A DNA stretch of 16,556 bases from NBML01 sp029939535 (GCA_029939535.1 JAOZST010000075.1:1-16556); one strand, 5' to 3'; shown: positions 7,818-15,127, numbered from the stretch's first letter. Made by a program: numbers and translations. The notes: generated from the sequence alone by a model not told the origin.

Positions 7818-8684
7818 TTGGAAAACCTTTTTGAACAGATTACAAACAATAAGGAAAAATTTACAAAACAGCAGATGACATTTGCAGATTATGTTTTGAA
7901 AAATGCAAATGAAATCGCTTTTTTAAATGTTGCAGATGCTGCAAAACAATCCAAAGTATCTGGTGCGACCATTGTCAGATTTTGTAAAACCCTGGGTTTT
8001 AAAGGTTATCCGGATTTTGCAAAACAGACCCAGCAATTAATTCAATCCGACCTAAGCGCATTTAACAGGTACAAACTCAGGAGCATTCTTGGGAAGGACA
8101 TTGGTCACCACCCAGAAAAAAATTCTATCTTTCACAAGCTTTTGCAAAATGAAATTTCCAACACTGTCAACCTTCTGGAAAATATAAACAAAAAAAGCTA
8201 TGTGGCATGCCTGGATTTGATGGTCAAGGCGGATCGATTCTGCATTCTGGGATCTCTCGCTTCCAGCCCCCTTGCAATGTATCTGGGTCAAAACCTATCC
8301 AAACTCAACTTTCACACTGATATCCTTTACGACTCGTCAATTACTTCATTTTCGGCCATGGAAAAACTTTCACCGGACTCTGTTGTCTTTCTCATCAGCT
8401 TTCCCAGATATCCCAGAGAAGCCCTCAAGCTTGGAAAATATGCAAAAAAGAAGGGCGCAAAGGTTATCGTAATTACAGATACCGCCATATCTCCGGCTGC
8501 TGCCATTGCAGACATTTCATTTTTTATACCATTGAATCTTTTATCCTTTGGTGAAAGTTACACCTCTCCCATTGCTTTTTTGACCGTATTGTGTGCCGAG
8601 TACAGCAACAGGCTTCCCAAAGGGACTGCTGAAAAACTTCAAAGATATGACGAATGCAGTGAGGCCCTGGAATTTTTTAATTAA
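7818..8684 (+). CDS. RpiR/MurR-family transcriptional regulator (HTH + SIS)
   Basis: This 288-residue protein has an N-terminal RpiR-type helix-turn-helix (about 1-78, with LNVADAAKQSKVSGATIVRF at 36-55 and FKGYPDFAKQ) and a C-terminal SIS domain (about 125-270). The family usually senses a sugar phosphate or other small ligand through the SIS domain and acts as repressor or activator. The reading frame is closed by TAG at 7806-7808, and the TTG at 7818 aligns with the normal family N-terminus, so a TTG start is chosen. No good Shine-Dalgarno precedes it, which suggests low expression. It is divergent from soxBDAG and convergent with the MttB unit. Shared palindromes make it the likely regulator of both. 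Confidence 0.88.
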   Translation: MENLFEQITNNKEKFTKQQMTFADYVLKNANEIAFLNVADAAKQSKVSGATIVRFCKTLGFKGYPDFAKQTQQLIQSDLSAFNRYKLRSILGKDIGHHPEKNSIFHKLLQNEISNTVNLLENINKKSYVACLDLMVKADRFCILGSLASSPLAMYLGQNLSKLNFHTDILYDSSITSFSAMEKLSPDSVVFLISFPRYPREALKLGKYAKKKGAKVIVITDTAISPAAAIADISFFIPLNLLSFGESYTSPIAFLTVLCAEYSNRLPKGTAEKLQRYDECSEALEFFN

Positions 8685-8781
8685 CCGCCATGGCAAATTT
8701 GGGCCAGGCATCGTCAAAAACTACAGCCTTTGCCGTTTCATACGACCCGTCCACACAGGCAAACCAATTATCAGTTGATAT
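8677..8781 (-). pseudogene. Possible coding remnant downstream of mttB
   Basis: Just past the MttB stop, in another frame, 34 codons without a start read as protein-like sequence (WFACVDGSYETAK..., then FDDAWPKFAMAVN) and end in a TAA that falls inside the regulator's last codons. It may be the last part of a deleted gene that once followed mttB. It is short, and chance cannot be excluded. I do not recognise the family. Confidence 0.2.
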
Positions 8782-10228
8782 TTAGTGCAATATCAAATTT
8801 TTCCCGGATGATTTTTTCAACCTCCAAATCCAGCTTGGGCAGTGCATTGCCAAAAACGATGTTCTTTGCCATAGCATTGGCCCGCTGCCAGGTATCCTGG
8901 GAACCATCCTTTTCCCAGTTGTTTCGATTGCCGGTATGGCTGACACCGTTCCCCTCGAAATATTCCGTTCTGAGATGCTTCATGGTATGGGGATTCATCA
9001 GGTAGTGTCCCCCGGGGCCCACCTCCTTGATAGCATCAAATGCCAGGTGATCTTCATCCATGGGGATTCCTTTGAGCAGGCTGCAGCTGGCACCAATTAT
9101 TTCGTCATCAATAATATACTGCTCATAGGCCACTGAATTCATGGATTCCAACATGCCTGCTGCATGGTGGATATAATTGTTGCCTCCCATAACGGCCAGA
9201 AGGGTGGTAAAGGCCTTTTCCCACCCGGCCTGGGCATCGGGAATTTTGGCATCGCTTAAGCCTGATGATGCATAGTTGGGAATGTCAATTCTTTGGGAGA
9301 GCTGGTGCTGGGCAGCCTGCATCATACCACATTCAATGGCGCCTCCCCGGTATCCCATGCTTTTCAGATCCGCCCGGGCCGGCAGGGCACCATATAAGAC
9401 AGGCCCTCCCGGGGCGGTTAACTGGTGGAGGCTGATTCCGGCCAGTTCCTCGGCATGGGACTGCAGCAGGGTACCCGCCATGGTCATGGGGGCTGTGGAA
9501 CCGCTCATGGGGGCACTGGTAATGGTTGTCGGAACACCCAGACGGGCTGCCTGCTGAATATTGGCCACACTTTCGGAACAAAATTTTAAGGGACTGATAA
9601 TCACACAGGATGAGATGGAAAATACAGGTTTTGCTCTTAATTTATCTGCTCCGCCGACCACAATGGACGCGATGTCAAAAGCTTCTCTCAGCCCTGATGC
9701 GAAATTACATCCGAACATGATGTGTTTGGTGGTGCCCATCATGGCCGCAAAAAGGATATTGGGGTCATACCTGTCACCTTCCACATCCAGCGGGACTACT
9801 GCACTTTGATAAAAGTGAATATTATCCAGTGTATCCACCAGTTTGGTAATCCGATACTGATCCTTAAGACAGGTTTCACGCATTTTACCACTGTCCAGAT
9901 CAAGAATAGACACGGTAGTTCCTCCGGTCCCGGCATACACCCGGTCTTTTCCCATAAGCATGTCGTTTTTTCCGTCCCGGCTGTAAAGGGTAAAATCCCC
10001 AGGTGCCTTATTGACCATTTTGGTGACAAGATCCCGGGGCATGAAAATCTTTCTGGTTTCCTCATCAATCCGGCAGCCGGCTTCTTTTAGCATGCCAAGG
10101 GCCTTAAAATTTTTATCAAATCCCACCCCGACCTGCTCAAGAATATCAAGAGCCTTTTGATGGATGGTTTCAATTTGATGATCTGTCAGAGGCTTGTACA
10201 TGCCTCCTATCCGTCCTCCGCTTGTCAT
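8771..10228 (-). CDS. MttB-family (non-pyrrolysine) methylamine/betaine:corrinoid methyltransferase
   Basis: This 485-residue protein is of the trimethylamine methyltransferase MttB family, a TIM-barrel enzyme that moves a methyl group from a methylated amine to a cobalamin on a partner protein. The N-terminal pattern GGRIGGMYKPLT (3-14) with ALDILEQVGV (26-35) and the region GLSDAKIPDAQAGWEKA (323-339) are typical. The frame is open throughout with no internal TAG, so it belongs to the pyrrolysine-free branch. Characterised members there demethylate quaternary amines such as glycine betaine (MtgB), proline betaine (MtpB) or carnitine (MtcB). The start has AAGGAGAG upstream. The gene lies 198 bases after a MmgE/PrpD gene. 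No corrinoid protein is nearby. Substrate is unknown; a betaine is favoured because sox genes are adjacent. Confidence 0.9.
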   Translation of the reverse strand: MTSGGRIGGMYKPLTDHQIETIHQKALDILEQVGVGFDKNFKALGMLKEAGCRIDEETRKIFMPRDLVTKMVNKAPGDFTLYSRDGKNDMLMGKDRVYAGTGGTTVSILDLDSGKMRETCLKDQYRITKLVDTLDNIHFYQSAVVPLDVEGDRYDPNILFAAMMGTTKHIMFGCNFASGLREAFDIASIVVGGADKLRAKPVFSISSCVIISPLKFCSESVANIQQAARLGVPTTITSAPMSGSTAPMTMAGTLLQSHAEELAGISLHQLTAPGGPVLYGALPARADLKSMGYRGGAIECGMMQAAQHQLSQRIDIPNYASSGLSDAKIPDAQAGWEKAFTTLLAVMGGNNYIHHAAGMLESMNSVAYEQYIIDDEIIGASCSLLKGIPMDEDHLAFDAIKEVGPGGHYLMNPHTMKHLRTEYFEGNGVSHTGNRNNWEKDGSQDTWQRANAMAKNIVFGNALPKLDLEVEKIIREKFDIALNIN

Positions 10229-10302
10229 TGGACTCTCCTTTTGCTAGAGGGCAGTATATTTTACCTGCCTGTCATTTCGATTAAACTACTTATAATTTTA
10301 CC

Positions 10303-10324
10303 GGAACACCCTGGCGGATGTTCC
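10303..10324. other. Strong stem-loop in the mttB 5' region
   Basis: A 9-bp stem (one G-U pair on the - strand transcript) encloses a 4-base loop; the outer arms are GGAACA and TGTTCC. It lies about 75 bases upstream of the mttB start within the 198-base gap after the MmgE/PrpD gene. No T run follows on either strand, so it is not a standard terminator. It could be an mRNA-processing or stability element that sets the ratio of the two products. Confidence 0.45.
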
Positions 10325-10426
10325 CTTACCCGTATCCATTTAATCACATTCAAGTTCTCATCAACCCCACAAAAAAAGTGTCAATAGGCAGGATATGATG
10401 CCATGTGTAGCAAATTTTATCACGAA

Positions 10427-11767
10427 TCACCTCTTGCATTCCTCTGTATTGCCCTTGCACAGATCCATAAGCGGATCAATGGATTCACACTGGTCCAGCT
10501 TGAAAATCAGTTCAATAAGTAACCGGGCCTTGTCATTCCCTAAAACAGGCGAAACAAGCCATAGAAATTTTTCTTTAAGTTCTTTATCCGTTGGAAGAGT
10601 ATTGCTCAAATCCCACCTGGCGGACATAACACCGGATCTGATACAGTTTCCATGAATATCTTCAATCTCAATGTCGGCAAGGGTTTTTGCCGGAAATTCT
10701 TTTTGAAACCGGTCTTCAACAAAAACTTCTATTTTATCCATGATCTGATGCAGGGTTTCATCAAATATAACAGGAGGGAGCATTTGTTTCGGGCCGACTT
10801 TCCCATGAATCACTGCAGCGGCAATGGGATAGGAAAAATTGTACTGGGCATCTTCAGTGTTTCTGGGATATTCCCGGCTCAATGCCGCCGCTTCTGAAAA
10901 GGTATAAATACGTATTCGGCCAATGTTTTTAATGGTCAGATTTTCCTGACCCATGATTTTTAGAACACCGTCAACACCAGGTTGTGCCCAGCGGCATGCT
11001 GCATAGGGTTTGAAAAACAGATTCATAATTTCAAAGGTATGTCCCAGGGAACTGATCCATTCCTCATTAGGAGATTCATCAAAAATGGATCTGGGTCCTG
11101 TAAAGCCTGATCTGGCCATCTCAACACTGGACATACCTACGAAAGCACCCCATCCGATGCTGTCTTTGACCATGCTGGGCGTTTCAATCCCTATCATCAT
11201 GGGTGCAAGAGGAACATGGTACGTCGAGACCCCCAGGGCATTGAACAACTCATTTTCATTAAGTTTCAAAAGCTTTCCAGCGGCAGCAGCACTGCCGATC
11301 CCTCCCCAGCTTCCTGATGAATGGTAAACTGAGTAGACGGCGTGACGTATATAAGCGGCCCGTATGGCCGTCTCATATCCTAGGATCAAAGCGGTCAGGA
11401 ATTGCTTTCCATCACAGGAATGAGCCCCTTGGGAAGCTGCCAGAACCACCGGCAGCACACTGGACCCGGGATGCCCTTTTGCCAGTCTGCAACCATCGTC
11501 AATATCCAGTGCATTGGCTGCAAAACCGTTGGCCAGAGCAGCCCCGGTCGTGCTGCTCTTAAGGACGCTGTTCATCAATGCAGCAGGTCCTGTCCCCATT
11601 TGAATGGAAACATATTGATGCATGATTTCATAAACCGGTGTTTGTGTTCCGACAATCATGGCACCCAAAGCATCAAGAAGACATCTTTTGGACTGGTGCT
11701 GCACAATTCCGGGAAAATCATCCCATCCAGTGGAGAGTATATAGTCTACAACGGCCTCTGTATTCAT
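10427..11767 (-). CDS. MmgE/PrpD family protein
   Basis: This 446-residue protein is of the MmgE/PrpD family, which includes 2-methylcitrate dehydratase, cis-aconitate decarboxylase and iminodisuccinate epimerase. The family signature appears as NALDIDDGCRLAKGHPGSSV (85-104), with SGSWGGIGSAAAAGKLL further on and PYAACRWAQPGVD in the second half. It is slightly shorter than PrpD (about 480). No prpB, prpC or acnD neighbour is present, so a methylcitrate role is unlikely. The position upstream of mttB in one unit suggests a role in handling the carbon skeleton of the methylated substrate, which is inference. The start lacks a strong Shine-Dalgarno (GGTGA only) and follows the stop of a decayed gene by 34 bases, so it may once have relied on coupling. 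Confidence 0.85.
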   Translation of the reverse strand: MNTEAVVDYILSTGWDDFPGIVQHQSKRCLLDALGAMIVGTQTPVYEIMHQYVSIQMGTGPAALMNSVLKSSTTGAALANGFAANALDIDDGCRLAKGHPGSSVLPVVLAASQGAHSCDGKQFLTALILGYETAIRAAYIRHAVYSVYHSSGSWGGIGSAAAAGKLLKLNENELFNALGVSTYHVPLAPMMIGIETPSMVKDSIGWGAFVGMSSVEMARSGFTGPRSIFDESPNEEWISSLGHTFEIMNLFFKPYAACRWAQPGVDGVLKIMGQENLTIKNIGRIRIYTFSEAAALSREYPRNTEDAQYNFSYPIAAAVIHGKVGPKQMLPPVIFDETLHQIMDKIEVFVEDRFQKEFPAKTLADIEIEDIHGNCIRSGVMSARWDLSNTLPTDKELKEKFLWLVSPVLGNDKARLLIELIFKLDQCESIDPLMDLCKGNTEECKR

Positions 11768-11801
11768 TCAAATCACCACATATTCCATTTAATCCCTTTT
11801 T

Positions 11802-11982
11802 TCAGAAAAAATCCCAGGTTTTAGCATCTGCAAAGGCTTCCCATTTTTCAAGGAGGTCCGGACGGACGACACTGTCAAATCCAGGTTCCGTTAAATACTC
11901 GCATACATTTCTGACAAGGTTACTACCCTCTATCCAGGCAAAACATGAGGGATAATCGATTGTTTATACGCACATGGCGCAT
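11802..11982 (-). pseudogene. Internally deleted gene at the head of the mmgE-mttB unit
   Basis: ATG at 11982 has a strong AAGGGGAGG (11994-12002) but its frame stops after 19 codons. From about 11963 another frame reads 53 protein-like codons to a TGA at 11802, including FAWIEGSNLVRNVCEYL and PDLLEKWEAFADAKTWDFF. The simplest reading is a gene that lost its body, leaving the ribosome binding site, first few codons and the 3' stub. I do not recognise the C-terminal sequence. It precedes the MmgE/PrpD start by 34 bases, so the promoter of the unit should lie upstream of 12002. Confidence 0.5.
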
Positions 11983-12079
11983 TTGTGTGTGTCCCTCCCC
12001 TTGTAATTTTAATTAAGCATATTGAAATTAAGCACATTAAAATAAAAAAATCAAGAGTTCTATTTCAAATATTTTTTTT

Positions 12080-12095
12080 TGAAATAAATTTTTCA
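12080..12095. promoter_or_regulatory. Candidate RpiR operator upstream of the mmgE-mttB unit
   Basis: Read on the - strand this is TGAAAAATTTATTTCA, differing from the sox operator candidate at one of 16 positions. It lies in the AT-rich gap upstream of the decayed first gene's ribosome binding site. An overlapping TATTTCA/TGAAATA pair (12061-12067 and 12080-12086) adds a further half-site. The AT-richness of the region raises the chance of coincidence, but the GAAA/TTTC spacing is conserved. Confidence 0.5.
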
Positions 12096-12150
12096 AAAAA
12101 AATATAAGCTATTTAAAATGCTCAATTTAAAAAAAGAAGGAATAAACGCT

Positions 12151-13056
12151 TTAAGACTTATTCATCCGGTTCCATATGATTTTAACCCGCTGCCAGGTAT
12201 TTAACAGATATGCAGATTCCGGTTGTTTTGGCCATGGTCTGTTGTCCCACTCCTCAGCCTTAACCCACAAGACAGCCTGTTCAATATCCCCTTTTGCCCT
12301 GGCAAGGAATGCCTCCGTCATGGACAGATAATCATTTGCCGCTTTGGCGGAACCAGGGAAATGTGCCAGGGCATCTTCATCTGTAAACACCGAGTAGTGT
12401 CCTGGACATAAGATTGTGGCTCCCAGCTTTGCAAGCCGGTTCAAAGAATCAATATAGGCATCAAAATCAACTAAAAACTCCGGCTGCAGATAGCCTTTGT
12501 TTTCATAGGTGGCAACTGATTCCGAAGCAATCAGGATTTTTTTTTCAGGAATCCAATAGCTCATGAAATCCCATGTGTGTCCGGGTGTATTCAGGGCCAC
12601 CACACGAAATTCCGGGGCCAGTTCAATGGTCTGGTCCGGTTGAACAAGGATATCCAGTTCAAAGGATTCAAACCCATTTTCATTAATGGGCGACAAACCC
12701 ATTTTTTTAATATTTTTTTTACCTTCAGAATTTAAATCCCGCATCAGCTGAACAGCCCTGGGTTTTTCCAAAATTTCGCTGCACCGAACAGAACCGCCGA
12801 TTTTAAGATCAGGCCATACCGCCTTAAAATGACTCACAGACCCGATATGGTCAAAGTGGGAATGGGTTAAAAATAAAAATTCTGGTTCCCGCTCTCCCAG
12901 GATCTCTTTGATCCCGGCTTCATAGATAAAAGCCCCGGGAGTCACCCCTGCATCAAAAAGCACAGGCACTGGTCCGTCCAACAGATAGACCGGTATGGCC
13001 GCAGACCCTATAACATAAAAATCATCACAAATTTTTCCAGTTTCTTGAATTATCAT
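12151..13056 (-). CDS. MBL-fold metallo-hydrolase
   Basis: This 301-residue protein has the metallo-beta-lactamase fold. The metal-binding motif THSHFDHIG supplies His65, His67, Asp69 and His70. NTPGHTWDF gives His160, and CPGHYSV gives His220. The position normally held by the bridging Asp (family pattern GD) reads IASESVAT, so Ser or Glu179 stands there. There is no signal peptide, so it is cytosolic. A C-terminal helical extension (about 235-301) rich in Trp may bind substrate. It starts 14 bases after efpL with no clear Shine-Dalgarno, which suggests co-transcription. The family includes thioesterases, glyoxalase II and lactonases; substrate cannot be told. Confidence 0.87.
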   Translation of the reverse strand: MIIQETGKICDDFYVIGSAAIPVYLLDGPVPVLFDAGVTPGAFIYEAGIKEILGEREPEFLFLTHSHFDHIGSVSHFKAVWPDLKIGGSVRCSEILEKPRAVQLMRDLNSEGKKNIKKMGLSPINENGFESFELDILVQPDQTIELAPEFRVVALNTPGHTWDFMSYWIPEKKILIASESVATYENKGYLQPEFLVDFDAYIDSLNRLAKLGATILCPGHYSVFTDEDALAHFPGSAKAANDYLSMTEAFLARAKGDIEQAVLWVKAEEWDNRPWPKQPESAYLLNTWQRVKIIWNRMNKS

Positions 13057-13070
13057 TTACACAATCCGGA

Positions 13071-13637
13071 TCAGGCCCTGGACATGAATTTTTTTGTTTC
13101 GGTATTGACCTTGACCATCTCTCCTGCCTCAAGATATTCCGGGATCTGAATCTCAACCCCGTTTGAAAGTGTTGCGGGCTTGGTCCTTGCGGTTGCACTT
13201 GCTCCCTTGATGCCCGGAGCTGTTTCCGATATTTCAAAAACAAGTGTCAATGGGATTTCAATGGAAACCATGTTTCCATCAATGATAAGGGCAATGATGT
13301 CTTCCATCCCATCTGTGATCCAGACAAGTTCATCCTGGATTACATCCCCTTCTATCATGTACTGGGAATACTCCTGGCTGTCCATGAATACATGCAGGGC
13401 GCCGTCGGGATAGAGATATTGTACAGGTCTTCTCAGAAGAGCCACCTCATTGAGCATATCGTTACCTTTGTAGCTCTCTTCATATTTTTGTCTGGTTTTG
13501 ATGTTGTTGAATCTGATTTTGTAAAGGGTTACAGCTCCCCTTGCCGAGGGAGTTCTTACATCAATATGTTTAACCATATATGCGTCATCATTTATTTCCA
13601 CAACATTCCCTTTTTTCAAATCACAGGCCTTGAGCAT
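13071..13637 (-). CDS. efpL: Elongation factor P-like protein EfpL/YeiP
   Basis: This 188-residue three-domain EF-P paralogue resembles E. coli YeiP (EfpL) rather than EF-P itself. The domain I tip reads TPSARGAVTLYK (29-40), so Arg33 sits where EF-P has its modified lysine. LLRRPVQYLYPDG and VFMDSQEYSQY form domain II. The C-terminal domain has ETAPGIKGASATARTKPATL and VQ-type IPEYLEAGEMVKV. EfpL helps ribosomes stalled at proline-rich and related sequences and, in the cases known to me, does not need beta-lysylation. The start has AGGAG eight bases upstream. It is the first gene of a two-gene unit with the MBL hydrolase, and a terminator hairpin upstream insulates it. Confidence 0.92.
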   Translation of the reverse strand: MLKACDLKKGNVVEINDDAYMVKHIDVRTPSARGAVTLYKIRFNNIKTRQKYEESYKGNDMLNEVALLRRPVQYLYPDGALHVFMDSQEYSQYMIEGDVIQDELVWITDGMEDIIALIIDGNMVSIEIPLTLVFEISETAPGIKGASATARTKPATLSNGVEIQIPEYLEAGEMVKVNTETKKFMSRA

Positions 13638-13689
13638 TTTTTATTCTCCTGAATCTTATTTTTAAAAGCCCATCAATACCATTCAAAAG

Positions 13690-13731
13690 AAAAATTATAA
13701 AGCCCAAAGAATATCCCTCCTGTTTTGGGCT
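13690..13731 (-). terminator. Rho-independent terminator upstream of efpL
   Basis: An 8-bp perfect stem AGCCCAAA/TTTGGGCT (13701-13708 and 13724-13731) encloses a 15-base loop. On the - strand it is followed by TTATAATTTTTC. It would end transcripts coming from the decayed genes at 13771-14229 before efpL. The tail also contains TATAAT, which could act as the efpL -10 box, although no good -35 box is visible. Confidence 0.5.
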
Positions 13732-13770
13732 ATTGTGATACCAATGGGTCCTGGGGATGGAATATTTCAG

Positions 13771-13897
13771 TTATTCAGGTACGCCTGCTTTAGGAAGAGC
13801 TTCGATTACACGATCAAATTTATCCTGTTTTTTGAATTGTCTGATTTTTTTCGGGTCAATAAGCGATTAATTTTCTTTTAGATTTACTCTTGGACAT
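13771..13897 (-). pseudogene. Small basic protein, frameshifted
   Basis: ATG at 13897 follows AAAGGTG and opens MSKSKSKRKLIAY, then hits a TGA at 13856-13858. In another frame, about 28 codons continue smoothly (DPKKIRQFKKQDKFDRVIE...) to a TAA at 13771. Together they would make a protein of about 42 residues with a lysine-rich head, broken by one small insertion or deletion near 13856-13860. It lies 14 bases after the methyltransferase remnant, so both were probably one unit. Function unknown. Confidence 0.45.
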
Positions 13898-13911
13898 GGA
13901 AGCACCTTTAA

Positions 13912-14229
13912 TTATGATTTCCTGATGATAACCGATTGCATAAAGGGAAACTCGTTTCTTATCTCATAACATTCAGGGTGAAAACCTGTTAACATCTCTT
14001 TAATTTCTCTCCGAATATATGCTGCACTGATGGAGTTAAAAAAACCATTATAAATTGGTATCCAATACAGCCACCATACTCTTCTAAGGTCATATAAATA
14101 TAGAACGCCATTGGCCCCGAGAGCAGACATTAGGTTGTCAATCACTTTTCTGGGATTCTCCCAATGGTGGAGAGAATAAGTGCTATAAATTAAATCAAAC
14201 TCGCCTAACGAACAAGGAGACTTGTATTT
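13912..14229 (-). pseudogene. 5'-truncated class I SAM-dependent methyltransferase
   Basis: The frame is open from just after a stop at 14230-14232 down to 13912 and encodes about 105 residues. It contains FDLIYSTYSLHHWENP (motif IV and the following helix, typical of class I methyltransferases), then LGANGVLYLYDLRRV (motif VI-like strand) and a C-terminal tail. The SAM-binding glycine motif I and everything before it are missing. The cut coincides with the end of the IS110-like fragment, so insertion or recombination at the element probably removed the 5' part. It is not expected to be functional. Confidence 0.7.
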
Positions 14230-14232
14230 ATT

Positions 14233-14694
14233 TCATAATTTGAGTTCTATGCCATAAAGCTCCTGTATTATGTTGCGCCATTGGCCAAAAGGCATGTCTT
14301 TGGCAAATGCAATATCCAAAGAATTTGCCTTATGCCACTTTTCCCGAAATTTTGGCCATACTGTTAAATAATATGCTGCCCGTTCTTTCATATTGATCTT
14401 TGTGCTTCGCAATTTTTTCGGCAGATAAGTCTGATAATTTCGCATCATGCCCATAGCCATACGTAAATATCTTCTAGCCATTCCGAAATCTGCGTGTTGC
14501 CCTTGTGCATCGCGCCTTTTGTAATCTGACATTAAATCTTCCGGCCCATGTAACCCCATGTGGGAGGCTGATTGTACAACATAATCCTTCAGGATATGAT
14601 TAGAGCGTTTTCCCAGTTTTTTTACCTTTGTTTTTCCCTGAATGCCTCCGGTTTGTTTATAGACGATCAAAATCAGGATATAAGCTCGAACCAA
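14233..14694 (-). pseudogene. IS110-like transposase, 5'-truncated remnant
   Basis: The 153-codon frame reads KLGKRSNHILKDYVVQSASH, later DYKRRDAQGQHADFGMARRYL and MMRNYQTYLP. This resembles the C-terminal Transposase_20 half of IS110-family enzymes (pattern G/K-R-N-L-AL-A, then Y-R-G-A-ARRLL-M). The N-terminal DEDD catalytic domain is absent. The first 19 residues up to about 14638 probably derive from antisense DNA of the neighbouring element. Family assignment is by pattern only. Confidence 0.6.
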
Positions 14695-15032
14695 TATATC
14701 TGCAAACGCCTGATAGAATAGAGGCTTATCTGTTTCTTTTCAAAACAGCGCTTCAGATTTTGGTTCTTATGGAAAGAACAGCCAGGACAAAAATTGCCGA
14801 ACGGGACAAAGGATTAGATAATTTCATGCCCAACAAAAAAGACGTGCGGAACCCTGGCACAGAATACATGTTGGCAATGTTTGAATTTATCGTATGCGGC
14901 ATCATAACACTTTCCGATGGAAGCAAGCAGTTTTTTGTTTCAAAACTGACCGAAACGCAAAAAGATATTTTATCAGTTCTTGATGTACCGGAAGAATTCT
15001 ACACTTACCAGTACTTGTTTGACTCTTCATGA
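14660..15032 (+). pseudogene. IS1634/IS4-type transposase, 5'-truncated remnant
   Basis: From about 14676 the + strand frame reads GYKLEPIYLQTPDRIEAYLF and then LFKTALQILVLMERTAR. This matches the C-terminal end of IS1634-type DDE transposases, where R-P-I-Y-H/L-x3-RIEAH-F is conserved and carries the late part of the catalytic core. About 119 codons remain out of a usual 450-600. The frame continues upstream to 14628 but there overlaps the opposite IS110-like remnant, so the junction lies near 14640-14675. Confidence 0.65.
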
Positions 15033-15043
15033 AGTAGGCAGTT

Positions 15044-15127
15044 ATGACTGAAGCGAATGACCGGATAATTACATCCAAAACTAATGAAATCAAAAATGAA
15101 ACAAGCGAAATCAAAGAGAATACTTAA
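15044..15127 (+). CDS. Possible 27-residue ORF after the transposase remnant
   Basis: ATG at 15044 opens 27 codons with a lysine/glutamate-rich end that repeats NEIKNET and SEIKENT. There is no clear Shine-Dalgarno. It may be part of the lost element's end or chance. It converges on ywbE. Confidence 0.15.
   Translation: MTEANDRIITSKTNEIKNETSEIKENT

Noticed and set aside
8771..10228. Pyrrolysine-containing trimethylamine methyltransferase
   Set aside because: There is no in-frame TAG and the frame already has full family length.
10379..10384. TTGACA on the - strand as a promoter for mttB
   Set aside because: The hexamer is perfect, but no acceptable -10 box lies 16-18 bases downstream.
10229..10426. 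Cobalamin riboswitch upstream of the corrinoid-linked mttB
   Set aside because: The gap is only 198 bases and I see no B12-box-like conserved core, only one simple hairpin.
13851..13870. Programmed frameshift joining the two halves of the small basic ORF
   Set aside because: The A-rich slippery run lies after the stop codon rather than before it, so ordinary decay is more likely.
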